A program made the translations under genes and the position numbers. 64,000 nt of DNA from Helicobacter pylori NCTC 11637 = CCUG 17874 = ATCC 43504 = JCM 12093. GTDB lineage: Bacteria > Campylobacterota > Campylobacteria > Campylobacterales > Helicobacteraceae. Shown one piece after another: positions 31,108 through 39,707 of this stretch. The notes under the pieces were generated by a model. The model had not been told where the DNA came from. It was given only the letters and a program-made list of their open reading frames with translations, and made no database searches. The stretch's first letter is position 1; each line of letters opens with the position of its first letter. The DNA lies in the NCBI RefSeq assembly GCF_900478295.1, contig NZ_LS483488.1, positions 310,001-374,000 on the forward strand, in the 5' to 3' direction.

Positions 31108-31968
31108 ATGAAGAAATCTGTTATAGTAGGTGCTATCTCTCTAGCAATGACAAGCTTATTGTCAGCAGAGACCCCTAAGCAAGAAAAAGCTATTAAGACT
31201 AGCCCTACCAAAAAAGGTGAAAGAAATGCTGCTTTTATAGGGATTGATTACCAATTAGGTATGCTCAGCACTACCGCTCAAAATTGTTCCCATGGGAATT
31301 GTAATGGTAATCAAAGTGGGGCTTATGGCTCTAATACGCCTAACATGCCTACAGCGTCAAACCCAACAGGAGGCCTTACTCATGGCGCTCTAGGGACTCG
31401 TGGGTATAAAGGCTTAAGCAACCAACAATACGCTATCAATGGTTTTGGGTTTGTTGTAGGGTATAAGCATTTTTTTAAGAAATCCCCGCAATTTGGAATG
31501 CGTTATTACGGATTCTTTGATTTTGCAAGCTCTTATTATAAGTATTACACTTATAATGATTATGGCATGAGAGACGCTCGCAAGGGTTCTCAAAGTTTCA
31601 TGTTTGGCTATGGGGCTGGCACAGATGTGTTGTTTAATCCGGCTATTTTCAATCGTGAGAACTTGCATTTTGGGTTTTTTCTTGGCGTTGCGATCGGTGG
31701 CACCTCTTGGGGTCCAACAAACTATTATTTCAAGGACTTGGCTGATGAATACAGAGGGAGTTTCCACCCATCAAATTTCCAGGTCTTAGTGAATGGCGGG
31801 ATCCGCTTAGGCACTAAACACCAAGGTTTTGAAATTGGCTTGAAGATCCAAACCATTCGCAACAATTACTACACCGCTAGTGCGGATAATGTGCCTGAAG
31901 GGACTACTTATAGATTCACCTTCCACCGCCCCTATGCCTTTTATTGGCGTTACATTGTAAGCTTTTAA
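31108..31968 (+). CDS. horB: Outer membrane protein of the Hor family (HorB)
   Basis: A 286-residue outer membrane protein. Signal peptide residues 1-20 (cleaved after LLSAE). An N-terminal region with a cysteine pair (NCSHGNCNGNQ, about 58-68) is followed by beta strands with frequent aromatic residues. The C-terminus FHRPYAFYWRYIVSF is the Hop/Hor family ending with the terminal F. AAGGAAGGAA stands 6 bases before the ATG. The H. pylori homologue HP0127 (HorB) has been reported as a gastric cell adhesin. Expressed from its own promoter after the ribosomal operon. Confidence 0.88.
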   Translation: MKKSVIVGAISLAMTSLLSAETPKQEKAIKTSPTKKGERNAAFIGIDYQLGMLSTTAQNCSHGNCNGNQSGAYGSNTPNMPTASNPTGGLTHGALGTRGYKGLSNQQYAINGFGFVVGYKHFFKKSPQFGMRYYGFFDFASSYYKYYTYNDYGMRDARKGSQSFMFGYGAGTDVLFNPAIFNRENLHFGFFLGVAIGGTSWGPTNYYFKDLADEYRGSFHPSNFQVLVNGGIRLGTKHQGFEIGLKIQTIRNNYYTASADNVPEGTTYRFTFHRPYAFYWRYIVSF

Positions 31969-32317
31969 GGTGTTTTAGGGCTAATCTTATGGGGGCATAG
32001 AAAAGGGCTTTTGCTCTTTATGGCCTTTTATGATTTTCTTGTATCAAAGGCTTTAAAAAATCAATACGGCACAAAAATTAAAGCACAATCCTTACAAGCA
32101 ATTGAACTTACCAACAACCGCACACAAACAAATCTTTGAAAAATCAAAAATGAGTTCATTATTTTTGAAAATAATGATAGGGGATATAGGTCAGCTGTTT
32201 TAATGGAGCGCTGATTATAAAATCTAATAAAATCAATTGGCTATTGAAGCGCTGTAAGTTATCTTTAATCAATCAAATGATAGAATTGATTTTTTATTTT
32301 TGAATTGGGAGCATTTG
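31969..32317. other. Intergenic region after horB
   Basis: About 350 bases. A weak hairpin with AAAGGGC arms near 32001-32018 could end horB transcription. A TAGAAT box at 32281-32286 probably drives the DUF1104 gene, leaving a leader of about 25 bases. Only one weak small frame (32020-32139) is present. I see no RNA gene or mobile element. Confidence 0.5.
32020..32139 (+). CDS. Possible small protein of 39 residues
   Basis: ATG-started frame encoding a basic, polar 39-residue peptide (MAFYDFLVSKALKNQYG...). The best ribosome site, AAAGGG at 32003-32008, is 11 bases away, which is too far, and no promoter is clear. H. pylori annotations have placed a small hypothetical gene (HP0128) here, as I recall. 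Treat as unproven. Confidence 0.3.
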   Translation: MAFYDFLVSKALKNQYGTKIKAQSLQAIELTNNRTQTNL

Positions 32318-32743
32318 ATGAAAAAATTGGCGTTTTCTTTATTATTTACAGGGACTTTTTTAGGGCTTTTTTTGAATGCGAGTGATTTTAAGAGCATGAA
32401 TGATCAGCAACTATTAGAGCAAGCAGGGAAAGTTGCTCCTAGCGAAGTTCCAGAGTTTCGCGCAGAAGTCAATAAGCGATTAGCAGTGATGAAAGAAGAA
32501 GATCGTAAAAATTATAAAGCGGATTTTAAGAAAGCGATGGATAAGAATTTAGCTTCTTTAAGCCAAGAAGATCGCAACAAGCGTAAAAAAGAAATTCTTG
32601 AAGCGATTGCTAACAAAAAGAAAACAATGACCATGAAAGAATATCGTGAAGAGGGGTTAGATTTGCATGATTGCGCATGCGAAGGCCCTTTTCATGATCA
32701 TGAGAGAAAAAAAGGGAAAAAACCAAGCCATCATAAGCATTAA
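32318..32743 (+). CDS. DUF1104 family secreted protein with histidine-rich tail
   Basis: The frame is open from a TTG at 32300, but GGGAG at 32307-32311 sits 6 bases before the ATG at 32318, giving 141 residues. Signal peptide 1-21 (ends LNASD), then an all-helical charged region (22-110) with the DUF1104 pattern of repeated EVPEFRAEVNKRL and LSQEDRNKRK segments. The tail is rich in H, C, D and K (LHDCACEGPFHDHERK, then PSHHKH). The family is confined to Helicobacter and relatives; the fold is likely helical and periplasmic. The tail could bind metal such as nickel or zinc; that is inference. Confidence 0.75.
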   Translation: MKKLAFSLLFTGTFLGLFLNASDFKSMNDQQLLEQAGKVAPSEVPEFRAEVNKRLAVMKEEDRKNYKADFKKAMDKNLASLSQEDRNKRKKEILEAIANKKKTMTMKEYREEGLDLHDCACEGPFHDHERKKGKKPSHHKH

Positions 32744-32783
32744 CGCTTAAGGTGTGCTAACTTTTTTTGATTTTTGTAAAACC

Positions 32784-32832
32784 ACGCCGTAAGTTTTTAG
32801 CTTTTGGCTAGGGGGATATAAGGCGTTTTTTT
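32784..32832 (+). terminator. Probable terminator after the DUF1104 gene
   Basis: ACGCC (32784-32788) pairs with GGCGT (32822-32826) around an inner AGC/GCT hairpin and is followed by a run of seven T. Confidence 0.55.
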
Positions 32833-33097
32833 ATTATAATTCTATCGTAGCGTTTGAGCACTTAAAATAGAGGCTACTTGCTTGGTGGGTGGGCTTTGCT
32901 ACTCTTAAAATCCTTTAGCTGTGAAGGGCATGCCAATTTTTTAGAGTTAAAGTTTTTGGAGTGTTTGTATTTTTTGGATATTTATAGTATCATACCCAAT
33001 AGTAAAGACCCTTTGAAAGTCTGTATTTTAAGACGGCTAAAACAGCTTGAATTCTAGGTGGTTTTTTATCAATGGAATATTTCAAAAGAGAGCTTTT

Positions 33098-33139
33098 ATG
33101 AAGAACAGTATCTATTTTTGTTGCGGTTGTATATTTTAA
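33098..33139 (+). CDS. Possible 13-residue cysteine-containing leader peptide
   Basis: ATG frame encoding MKNSIYFCCGCIF, with an AGAGAG ribosome-like site 5-6 bases upstream. Three Cys codons fall within four codons. It stops 13 bases before the GTG of the next gene, in the position of a leader peptide. No attenuator hairpin pair is evident, so this is a weak call. Confidence 0.25.
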   Translation: MKNSIYFCCGCIF

Positions 33140-33152
33140 TTAGGAGTTTGGT

Positions 33153-34013
33153 GTGAAACGGATTTTATTTTTTTTAGTAGCTACGACTTTTTTGTTGAGA
33201 GCAGAAACGGATTCTGCCACTATTAACACTACAGTTGATCCCAATGTTATGTTTTCTGAAAGCTCCACAGGGAATGTGAAAAAAGACCGCAAGAGGGTTT
33301 TAAAGAGCATGGTTAATTTGGAAAAAGAGCGCGTGAAGAATTTTAACCAGTATTCTGAAACCAAGATGAGTAAGGGCGACTTATCCGCTTTTGGAGCTTT
33401 CTTTAAGGGGAGTTTGGAAAGTTGTGTGGATCAAAAGATTTGTTATTATGAGCATAAAGATGGCAAGGTTTCTTTTGTGGTGAATGACAGGGAGAAGTTT
33501 TATAAACATGTGCTTAAAGACTTAGGGACAGAGCTTTCACTCCCTTTGTTTAACTGGCTTTACAAAGGCTCGGATTTTGGGGCTTTGCATGAGCAGTTTG
33601 GGGATATGTATGATGGGTATATCAAATACTTGATCAGCATGGTTAGAATAAGCCAAAAAGAAAAGGCTAGAAAAGTGGATGCAATCGTTCTTAAGAAAAT
33701 GGAAGAGCAAGCTGAGAAAGACACTAAGGCAGCGTTTCAAAAGAGGAGCAGTGGGGAGCTTGAAAGCCATACTGATAGCCCTGAATTTATAAGCTCTTCT
33801 AAGAGGACACAAAACGCTTCTAATCCGGATCTCAATTCTACGACCAATGCTAACGCGCTCAAAGAAATAGCTTCAAAAGAGCCAGAGGCTTCTTCAAAAA
33901 AAGAGAAAAAGTCTAAGAAAAAACGCCGCCTTTCAAAGAAAGAAAAGCAACAACAAGCCTTGCAACAAGAGTTTGAAAAACAAATTAGCGACTCTAGTAA
34001 GTCTGAAAAATAG
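33153..34013 (+). CDS. Secreted lysine-rich protein of unknown function
   Basis: A 286-residue protein starting with GTG; TAGGAG lies 6 bases upstream. Signal peptide 1-17 (LLRAE). Residues about 40-190 form a mixed helical domain with one cysteine pair (CVDQKICYY near 92-100). The rest is a low-complexity coiled coil with a KKEKKSKKKRRLSKKEKQQQ stretch (about 250-269). The tail is very basic and could contact nucleic acid, LPS or peptidoglycan. It follows the order of HP0130 in strain 26695. No known family. Confidence 0.75.
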   Translation: MKRILFFLVATTFLLRAETDSATINTTVDPNVMFSESSTGNVKKDRKRVLKSMVNLEKERVKNFNQYSETKMSKGDLSAFGAFFKGSLESCVDQKICYYEHKDGKVSFVVNDREKFYKHVLKDLGTELSLPLFNWLYKGSDFGALHEQFGDMYDGYIKYLISMVRISQKEKARKVDAIVLKKMEEQAEKDTKAAFQKRSSGELESHTDSPEFISSSKRTQNASNPDLNSTTNANALKEIASKEPEASSKKEKKSKKKRRLSKKEKQQQALQQEFEKQISDSSKSEK

Positions 34014-34362
34014 TAAAATAGCCCTAGCTTACCTTTTTAGGGGGCTTTCAATAAATCTCTTAAGCACTCCTTTTTAGGCTTTATATTTGGGCTTTTAGCT
34101 CCCTATCACTCTATCCTAGTGTAGGACTATCTTTTTAAAAGCCACCGCTTTTTTAAAATCTTTAGACTTTAAGCTTTTTGGTTTTTTTTTGTGGTAACGA
34201 TTGGTAACAATTAGCTTAAGGTTTTGTTGAGTAAAAATCTTTGAAATATGGCGATTGATAGAGTTAAACATAAGACATTCCAACGCATTTTATAGAGCGT
34301 GTAAAAATATTTTAATGGAGTGTTGGTAATCAAATTGGTGCCTTTGAGTGTTTTTGCAATCA

Positions 34363-34388
34363 AAATAAAAAAGCTTGCGTAAGCAAGT
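34363..34388 (-). terminator. Intrinsic terminator on the minus strand
   Basis: Perfect CTTGC-TTAC-GCAAG hairpin followed by CTTTTTTATTTTG on the minus strand. It is about 270 bases beyond the sdaA stop codon, so it either ends a long sdaA trailer or a separate short RNA. Confidence 0.7.
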
Positions 34389-34442
34389 GAATAGTTTCTC
34401 ATAACGCACTCTTAGGGGGTTAGGGGGATTTTTAAAAGGGTT

Positions 34443-34525
34443 AGGGGAATGATTTCAAAATGCCCTATTCTCTTATGAGTTTAAATAAACTTAATGAGTT
34501 TTATTATTAAATGGAATTTAAAAAC
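34443..34525. repeat. Dispersed intergenic repeat, copy A
   Basis: Shares GGGGAATGATTYCAAAA, CCCTAT, CTTATGA-GTTTA, TTATTAAA and TTTAAAAAC blocks with 39113-39180. Related G-rich/ATCATTCCCC sequence is seen at 7352-7382, and a looser match at 62700-62820. No function is known to me. Confidence 0.45.
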
Positions 34526-34659
34526 GATGAAACAAAATTTTAAAACCCCTATGCTTAAAAATTTTTGAAGGATATTAAAGTTGGATAGGGCTTATTTGTG
34601 TTTGTTAAAAACAAAGCCTTTTTTACGAACTTAAAGCCCTAAAAGTTGAGAGCTATCCC

Positions 34660-36027
34660 TTAGCATTTTAAGGTTTTGGCTAATCCGCCTAACGAAGTCT
34701 CTTTGTATTTTTCATTCATGTCTTTCCCGGTCGCATACATCGTAGCGATCACTTCATCCAGGCTCACTTTAGGCTTGTATTCATCTTCTAATGCCAGTTT
34801 AGAGGCGCTGATCGCTTTGATCGCTCCTAAAACATTGCGTTCAATGCAAGGGATTTGCACCAAGCCCCCCACCGGATCGCATGTCAATCCTAAATGGTGT
34901 TCCATAGCGATTTCACTAGCGATTAAAACCTGTTGCGTGGTCGCTTGGCACAAATGAGCTAACCCCCCCGCAGCCATAGAGCTTGCCACGCCAATTTCAG
35001 CCTGACACCCCGCTTCTGCGCCGCTCAAGGAAGCGTTTTTCTTGTAAAGATAGCCAATCGCCGCACTGGTGAGTAAAAAATCATTGATAGCCTTTTGCGA
35101 TAAATTTTCAAACAAATGGTTTTTAGCGTATAAAAGCACGCTTGGCACCACCGCGCACGCTCCATTAGTGGGGGCGGTTACCACCTTGCCTCCACTAGCG
35201 TTTTCTTCAGCAATGGCGCGAGCGTAAAGCGAAATGTAATCAATCAACGCTAAGGGATCTTTCCCGCTTGTGGGGTGTTTTTCTAAACGCGTTTTAATGC
35301 TTGGGGCTAATCGTGTTACTCTCAAAGAACCAGGCAGATACTTTTCTTTAAAATTAGCCCCATTATCATAACACTCAAGCATCGCATGATAAATTTTAGC
35401 CATCGTTGCATCAGGGCGGTTTTTCAGGGCATATTCTCTCAAACGCACGATTTCAGCGATGTTTTTTTGGTGTTTTTGGCATAATTCTAGCAATTCCTTA
35501 GCGCTTGAAAAATCATAGGCAATACTTTCATTCCCGCCCCCTTCAGACAAGTTGTCTAATTCTTTTTCAGTATAGACAAACCCTCCACCGACAGAATAGT
35601 AAGTCTCTTCTTTTAAAACCTCATTTTTAGAGTTAAAAGCTTTTAGAATGAGAGCGTTTTGGTGTCTGGCTAAAGGCTTATTGTCAAAAATCAAATCTTT
35701 AGAATAATCAAAATGAATGCGATGTTGGTTAGCGAGTTTTAAAACTTTGTTTTCAAGCGCTTCATGCAATAAGACTTTTTTGGTTGTTACCTCTAATTCG
35801 TTAGCGTAAATGCCATGCAAGCCAATTAAAACCGCCTCATCGCTCAAATGCCCTTTACCGGTTAAAGCCAATGAGCCATGCAAGGTGATTTGAATGTGCA
35901 CAACCTGCTCTAAAATGCCTTTTAACGACTCGCAAAATCTCGCTCCCGCTTCCATAGGCCCTATGGTGTGTGAAGAGCTAGGCCCCACGCCGATTTTAAA
36001 AATGGATAAAATAGAAAAACTAGCCAT
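34660..36027 (-). CDS. sdaA: L-serine dehydratase (Fe-S type)
   Basis: A 455-residue single-chain enzyme. The N-terminal beta domain has FKIGVGPSSSHTIGPM (11-26). The C-terminal alpha domain carries the Fe-S/active-site cysteines in NGACAVVPSVL (about 288), AGCQAEIGVASSMAAGG (about 343) and TCDPVGGLVQIPC (about 385-397). It turns L-serine into pyruvate and ammonia. Its ATG overlaps the last base of sdaC (TAATG), so uptake and breakdown of serine are coupled. Serine is a main carbon source of H. pylori, and pyruvate from here can enter ppsA or respiration. Confidence 0.96.
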   Translation of the reverse strand: MASFSILSIFKIGVGPSSSHTIGPMEAGARFCESLKGILEQVVHIQITLHGSLALTGKGHLSDEAVLIGLHGIYANELEVTTKKVLLHEALENKVLKLANQHRIHFDYSKDLIFDNKPLARHQNALILKAFNSKNEVLKEETYYSVGGGFVYTEKELDNLSEGGGNESIAYDFSSAKELLELCQKHQKNIAEIVRLREYALKNRPDATMAKIYHAMLECYDNGANFKEKYLPGSLRVTRLAPSIKTRLEKHPTSGKDPLALIDYISLYARAIAEENASGGKVVTAPTNGACAVVPSVLLYAKNHLFENLSQKAINDFLLTSAAIGYLYKKNASLSGAEAGCQAEIGVASSMAAGGLAHLCQATTQQVLIASEIAMEHHLGLTCDPVGGLVQIPCIERNVLGAIKAISASKLALEDEYKPKVSLDEVIATMYATGKDMNEKYKETSLGGLAKTLKC

Positions 36028-37268
36028 TAAAATAGTCCTAAAAACACGCTCAAAGCCGTCAAGCTCCCAAAGACAAACACAAAAATATCCACTTTGAAAT
36101 TTCTAAAACGCTTCAAACTAGAAACGCTATAAAAAGCTATCATGGGCATCACAAACAGAATGAGCGCGATAATGGGGCCGCCTAAATTTTCAATAAAATC
36201 CAAGATATTGGGGTTAATATAAGCCACCAGCGTGATAGTCAGCCATAAAAAAATCGTTACGCTAACGCTCAAGGTTTTAGAAGCTTTTTTCAATTTTAAA
36301 CTTTGAATGATAATGCCTTCTAAACCTTCCTTAGCCCCATAATAATGCCCAAAAAAAGATGAAAAAATCGCTAAAAAGGCCACCACAGGCCCCGCATAAT
36401 TGATTAAGGGGTTGTTTAGAGTGTTAGCCAAATAGCTTAAAATGGGGATATTTTGTTCCCTTGCTTTCACAAAATCATCAGCATTCAAGCACATGACGCA
36501 CGAAAACACAAAAAACATCACAAACCCTAAAAGCATCAGCGATGTCCCTAATTCAATTTGATTGAGTTTATACTCTTTGAAAGCGCCGTATTCTTTTTCC
36601 ACGTTTTGAGTGAAGGTTGAAATAATGGGGCTATGGTCGAATGAAAACACAAGCACCGGTAAGGTTAGCCAAATCGCTAACACAAATTCTTTGAAACTCG
36701 GCACCACAAAAAGATTACCACCTTGCCAATAAGGGATAAGATACAAAGAAAAAAGCAATAAAATCAAGCATAAAGGATACACTAAAGCGTTACAAATGCG
36801 CGTAACAATCGTAGCGTTAAAAACCATCACCAACATCATTAAAGAAACTAACGCTACAGCCAGTAAGCCCCGATGAAAAGGCGCTAAATGCAACTGGTTG
36901 GTGAAAAAATGATCAAACACATTAGTGATACCCACCCCATAAACCAAGCAAATAGGATAAATCGCCAAGAAATAAAGCAAAGTGATAAGAAAACCCCATT
37001 GAGCGCCAAAATGAGAGCGAACGACCATGGTAATGTCTTCTTGATCTTTAGATCCTATGAAATAAGCTAAGGCTCTATGCCCTAGATAAGTTAAAGGGAA
37101 GATGATCGCGCTCATTACCACAATAGCCCATACCCCATGCCCACCGGCTCTAATAGGCAAAAATAAAATCCCAGCCCCCACCGCCGTGCCAAATAAGGAC
37201 ACCATCCAACGCAAATCAAACAAATTGAGTTTTTTAGGATCTCTTGGAACTGCTTTTTCTTGTGCCAT
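36027..37268 (-). CDS. sdaC: L-serine transporter
   Basis: A 413-residue inner membrane protein of the HAAAP family with about 11 membrane segments. The typical start SLFGTAVGAGILFLPI lies in the first segment (about 29-44), with IFPLTYLGHRALAYF in the second. It imports L-serine with protons or sodium. It directly precedes sdaA with a one-base overlap. Confidence 0.93.
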   Translation of the reverse strand: MAQEKAVPRDPKKLNLFDLRWMVSLFGTAVGAGILFLPIRAGGHGVWAIVVMSAIIFPLTYLGHRALAYFIGSKDQEDITMVVRSHFGAQWGFLITLLYFLAIYPICLVYGVGITNVFDHFFTNQLHLAPFHRGLLAVALVSLMMLVMVFNATIVTRICNALVYPLCLILLLFSLYLIPYWQGGNLFVVPSFKEFVLAIWLTLPVLVFSFDHSPIISTFTQNVEKEYGAFKEYKLNQIELGTSLMLLGFVMFFVFSCVMCLNADDFVKAREQNIPILSYLANTLNNPLINYAGPVVAFLAIFSSFFGHYYGAKEGLEGIIIQSLKLKKASKTLSVSVTIFLWLTITLVAYINPNILDFIENLGGPIIALILFVMPMIAFYSVSSLKRFRNFKVDIFVFVFGSLTALSVFLGLF

Positions 37269-37408
37269 GCTATTAAACCGCCCTTTTATCGTGTTAAAGA
37301 GTTCTCATTGTAGCATAAAGCTTTTTATGATTGGGGTTTTTTGAGATTAATGGGGTTGTTTTTAGCGCGCATTTATTCCCTAAAATCCACGATTTAACCC
37401 ACACAAGC

Positions 37409-37414
37409 TATAAT
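37409..37414 (+). promoter_or_regulatory. -10 box of the DAHP synthase gene
   Basis: TATAAT, 36 bases before the ATG; an AAAGGA-type ribosome site follows at 37436-37441. Confidence 0.65.
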
Positions 37415-37449
37415 AACGCTTAAAAAAAGATTAATAAAGGATTATAGAA

Positions 37450-38799
37450 ATGTCAAACACAACCTGGTCGCCCACTTCATGGCATTCTTTTAAGATAGAG
37501 CAACACCCCACTTATAAAGACAAGCAAGAATTAGAAAGGGTCAAAAAAGAATTGCGCTCTTACCCTCCCTTAGTGTTTGCTGGCGAAGCGAGGAACTTGC
37601 AAGAGCGCTTAGCCCAAGTCATTGACAATAAGGCGTTTTTGTTGCAAGGGGGCGATTGCGCGGAGTCGTTTTCTCAATTTAGCGCTAACAGGATTAAAGA
37701 CATGTTTAAAGTGATGATGCAAATGGCGATTGTCTTAACTTTTGCTGGCTCTATACCGATCGTGAAAGTGGGGCGCATTGCCGGGCAATTTGCCAAGCCT
37801 CGCTCTAATGCGACTGAAATATTAGATAATGAAGAAGTGCTAAGCTATAGGGGGGATATTATCAATGGGATTTCCAAAAAAGAAAGAGAGCCAAAGCCTG
37901 AAAGAATGCTTAAAGCTTACCATCAAAGCGTAGCGACTTTAAACCTTATCAGAGCCTTTGCTCAAGGCGGGTTAGCGAATTTAGAGCAAGTGCATCGTTT
38001 CAATTTGGATTTTGTCAAAAACAACGATTTTGGGCAAAAATACCAGCAAATCGCTGACCGGATCACGCAGGCTTTAGGGTTTATGCGAGCATGCGGGGTG
38101 GAGATAGAAAAAACGCCTATTCTTAGGGAAGTGGAATTTTACACCAGCCACGAAGCGTTACTGCTCCATTATGAAGAGCCTTTGGTGCGTAAGGATAGTT
38201 TGACTAACCAGTTTTATGATTGCTCCGCGCACATGTTGTGGATTGGCGAAAGGACAAGAGATCCTAAGGGCGCGCATGTGGAGTTTTTAAGGGGGGTTTG
38301 TAACCCTATTGGTGTGAAAATCGGGCCTAATGCGAGCGTGAGCGAAGTGTTAGAATTGTGCGATGTTTTAAACCCGCACAACATTAAGGGGCGTTTGAAT
38401 TTGATCGTGCGCATGGGTTCTAAGATGATTAAAGAGCGTTTGCCTAAACTTTTACAAGGGGTGTTGGAAGAAAAACGCCATATTTTATGGAGCATTGATC
38501 CTATGCATGGCAACACGGTTAAAACCAGTTTGGGGGTTAAAACAAGGGCTTTTGATAGCGTGTTGGATGAAGTGAAAAGCTTTTTTGAAATCCATAGGGC
38601 TGAAGGGAGTTTGGCTTCAGGGGTTCATTTGGAAATGACAGGTGAAAATGTTACAGAATGTATCGGTGGCTCGCAAGCGATCACCGAAGAGGGTTTGAGC
38701 TGCCATTACTATACGCAATGCGATCCAAGACTAAACGCCACTCAAGCCCTAGAGCTCGCTTTTTTAATCGCTGACATGCTCAAAAAACAGCGCGCTTAG
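37450..38799 (+). CDS. aroG: Class II 3-deoxy-D-arabino-heptulosonate 7-phosphate synthase
   Basis: A 449-residue class II (plant-type) DAHP synthase. Start [17 protein letters not shown] (6-22), metal-binding [10 protein letters not shown] (about 61-70), PEP-binding [12 protein letters not shown] (about 104-115), [15 protein letters not shown] (about 264-278) and IDPMHGNT (about 350-357). It joins PEP and erythrose-4-phosphate, the first step of aromatic amino acid synthesis. The class is unrelated in sequence to E. coli AroG, so the symbol is functional only. It has its own promoter and is divergent from sdaC. Confidence 0.95.
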   Translation: MSNTTWSPTSWHSFKIEQHPTYKDKQELERVKKELRSYPPLVFAGEARNLQERLAQVIDNKAFLLQGGDCAESFSQFSANRIKDMFKVMMQMAIVLTFAGSIPIVKVGRIAGQFAKPRSNATEILDNEEVLSYRGDIINGISKKEREPKPERMLKAYHQSVATLNLIRAFAQGGLANLEQVHRFNLDFVKNNDFGQKYQQIADRITQALGFMRACGVEIEKTPILREVEFYTSHEALLLHYEEPLVRKDSLTNQFYDCSAHMLWIGERTRDPKGAHVEFLRGVCNPIGVKIGPNASVSEVLELCDVLNPHNIKGRLNLIVRMGSKMIKERLPKLLQGVLEEKRHILWSIDPMHGNTVKTSLGVKTRAFDSVLDEVKSFFEIHRAEGSLASGVHLEMTGENVTECIGGSQAITEEGLSCHYYTQCDPRLNATQALELAFLIADMLKKQRA

Positions 38800-38836
38800 T
38801 TAAAAAGAGATTAATCTTTTTTTAACTCTTTTACTT

Positions 38837-38842
38837 TATAAT
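38837..38842 (+). promoter_or_regulatory. -10 box of the second small lipoprotein gene
   Basis: TATAAT, 38 bases before the ATG at 38881, followed by AAAGGA at 38869-38874. Confidence 0.65.
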
Positions 38843-38880
38843 TATCGTTAGCATTTTAATATTATTCAAAGGATCTTGAA

Positions 38881-39015
38881 ATGAGAATTTCTTTTTTAGC
38901 TGTAATTTTAGCGTTATTGTTTGTGGCTTGCCATGAAACTAAAAAACAAATTTTACAAAATGAGGCCGATAGCACCCCTTCAGAAAAAACCATTTGGCAA
39001 CCTGAACAAAAATAA
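38881..39015 (+). CDS. Small lipoprotein (44 residues)
   Basis: ATG start with AAAGGATC 6 bases upstream and a TATAAT promoter of its own. The product is MRISFLAVILALLFVAC plus a 27-residue polar mature part with no further cysteine. The lipobox FVAC has its cysteine at residue 17. It would be lipidated and carried to the envelope. It corresponds by position to the small gene HP0135. Function unknown. Confidence 0.75.
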   Translation: MRISFLAVILALLFVACHETKKQILQNEADSTPSEKTIWQPEQK

Positions 39016-39112
39016 AAAATTGTAAAAATACTCAAAGGCATTTTTTAAAATAAACGCAATAAAAAAGCTAGCGGGTGATAGTTTTTTGTAAAGCGATCTT
39101 AGGCTATTAAAG

Positions 39113-39180
39113 GGGAATGATTCCAAAAACACTCCCTATCCCTTATGAAGTTTATTATTAAACGAAGTTTAAAAACAAGT
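39113..39180. repeat. Dispersed intergenic repeat, copy B
   Basis: Resembles 34443-34525 (GGGGAATGATTCCAAAA ... CTTATGAAGTTTATTATTAAA). It lies in the 224-base gap between the small lipoprotein and the convergent bcp gene. Confidence 0.45.
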
Positions 39181-39239
39181 TTTTAAAAGTGAGAGAATGG
39201 CTAAAAAGCTTAAAATGAAAACGGGCGTTGAGAGTTAAA

Positions 39240-39698
39240 CTACAAACTCTCTAAAACCTTTTGAGCATGGCCTTTCGCTTTGACATTGTAGAAGCATTTT
39301 TCTAAAACGCCTTGCGTATTGATGATGAAAGTGGAGCGGATAATCCCCAAATGCTCCTTCCCATAAAGCATGCGTTTGCCATAAGCTTTGTAAAGATTGG
39401 CGGCTTTTTTATCTTCATCGCAAAGCAAAATCACATTCAAAGAGCATTGGCTGATAAATTTTTGATGCGATTGAGCGTTATCAGGGCTTACGCCTACGAC
39501 AACAGCGTTTTTCTTTTCAAATTCATTAAACAGAGCACTAAAGTCTTTGGCTTCTAGAGTGCATCCGGGGGTGTTGTCTTTAGGGTAGAAATACAGAACC
39601 ACTTTTTTATGGAGCAAATCTTTTAAAGAAATCTCTACGCCATCGCTGTTTTTCAACCTGAAATCAGGGGCTAATTGCCCTACTTCTAATTTTTCCAT
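39240..39698 (-). CDS. bcp: Peroxiredoxin of the Bcp/PrxQ type
   Basis: A 152-residue thiol peroxidase. The peroxidatic cysteine is in FYPKDNTPGCTLEAKDF (near residue 46). Many PrxQ proteins have the resolving cysteine five residues later, but here that position is lysine. Other cysteines are in SQCSLNVILLCDED (near 84 and 91). It reduces hydroperoxides in the cytoplasm using thioredoxin. It is the fourth gene of lutA-lutB-lutC-bcp, 9 bases after lutC, linking peroxide defence to lactate oxidation. Confidence 0.94.
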   Translation of the reverse strand: MEKLEVGQLAPDFRLKNSDGVEISLKDLLHKKVVLYFYPKDNTPGCTLEAKDFSALFNEFEKKNAVVVGVSPDNAQSHQKFISQCSLNVILLCDEDKKAANLYKAYGKRMLYGKEHLGIIRSTFIINTQGVLEKCFYNVKAKGHAQKVLESL

Positions 39699-39707
39699 TC
39701 TTATCCT

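Larger units (their letters stand above)
32744..33152. other. Intergenic region between the DUF1104 gene and the lysine-rich secreted protein gene
   Basis: About 410 bases. It holds the terminator at 32784-32832. A TATAAT at about 32836-32841 has no obvious gene behind it and could start an untranslated RNA or a long leader. A 13-codon frame with three cysteine codons (33098-33139) ends 13 bases before the next gene. No other structure is clear. Confidence 0.45.
34014..34659. other. Gene-free region before sdaA with repeat-like sequence
   Basis: About 650 bases without a convincing gene. On the + strand, 34024-34062 has AGCCCTA...TAGGGGGCT, a likely terminator for the upstream gene. A strong minus-strand terminator lies at 34363-34388. 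The segment 34443-34525 resembles the one at 39113-39180 (shared GGGGAATGATT, CTTATGA and TTATTAAA blocks), a dispersed intergenic repeat. A 63-residue minus frame at 34211-34402 overlaps the terminator and is not credible. Confidence 0.55.

Noticed and set aside
34211-34402. A 63-residue minus-strand open frame in the gap before sdaA
   Set aside because: It begins just upstream of, and runs through, the strong terminator hairpin, has no ribosome site and low-complexity composition.
34014-39239. Possible AapA/IsoA type I toxin-antitoxin locus in the repeat-bearing gaps
   Set aside because: I looked for a short AapA-like frame (basic start, SWKTLY core) near the repeats and found none.
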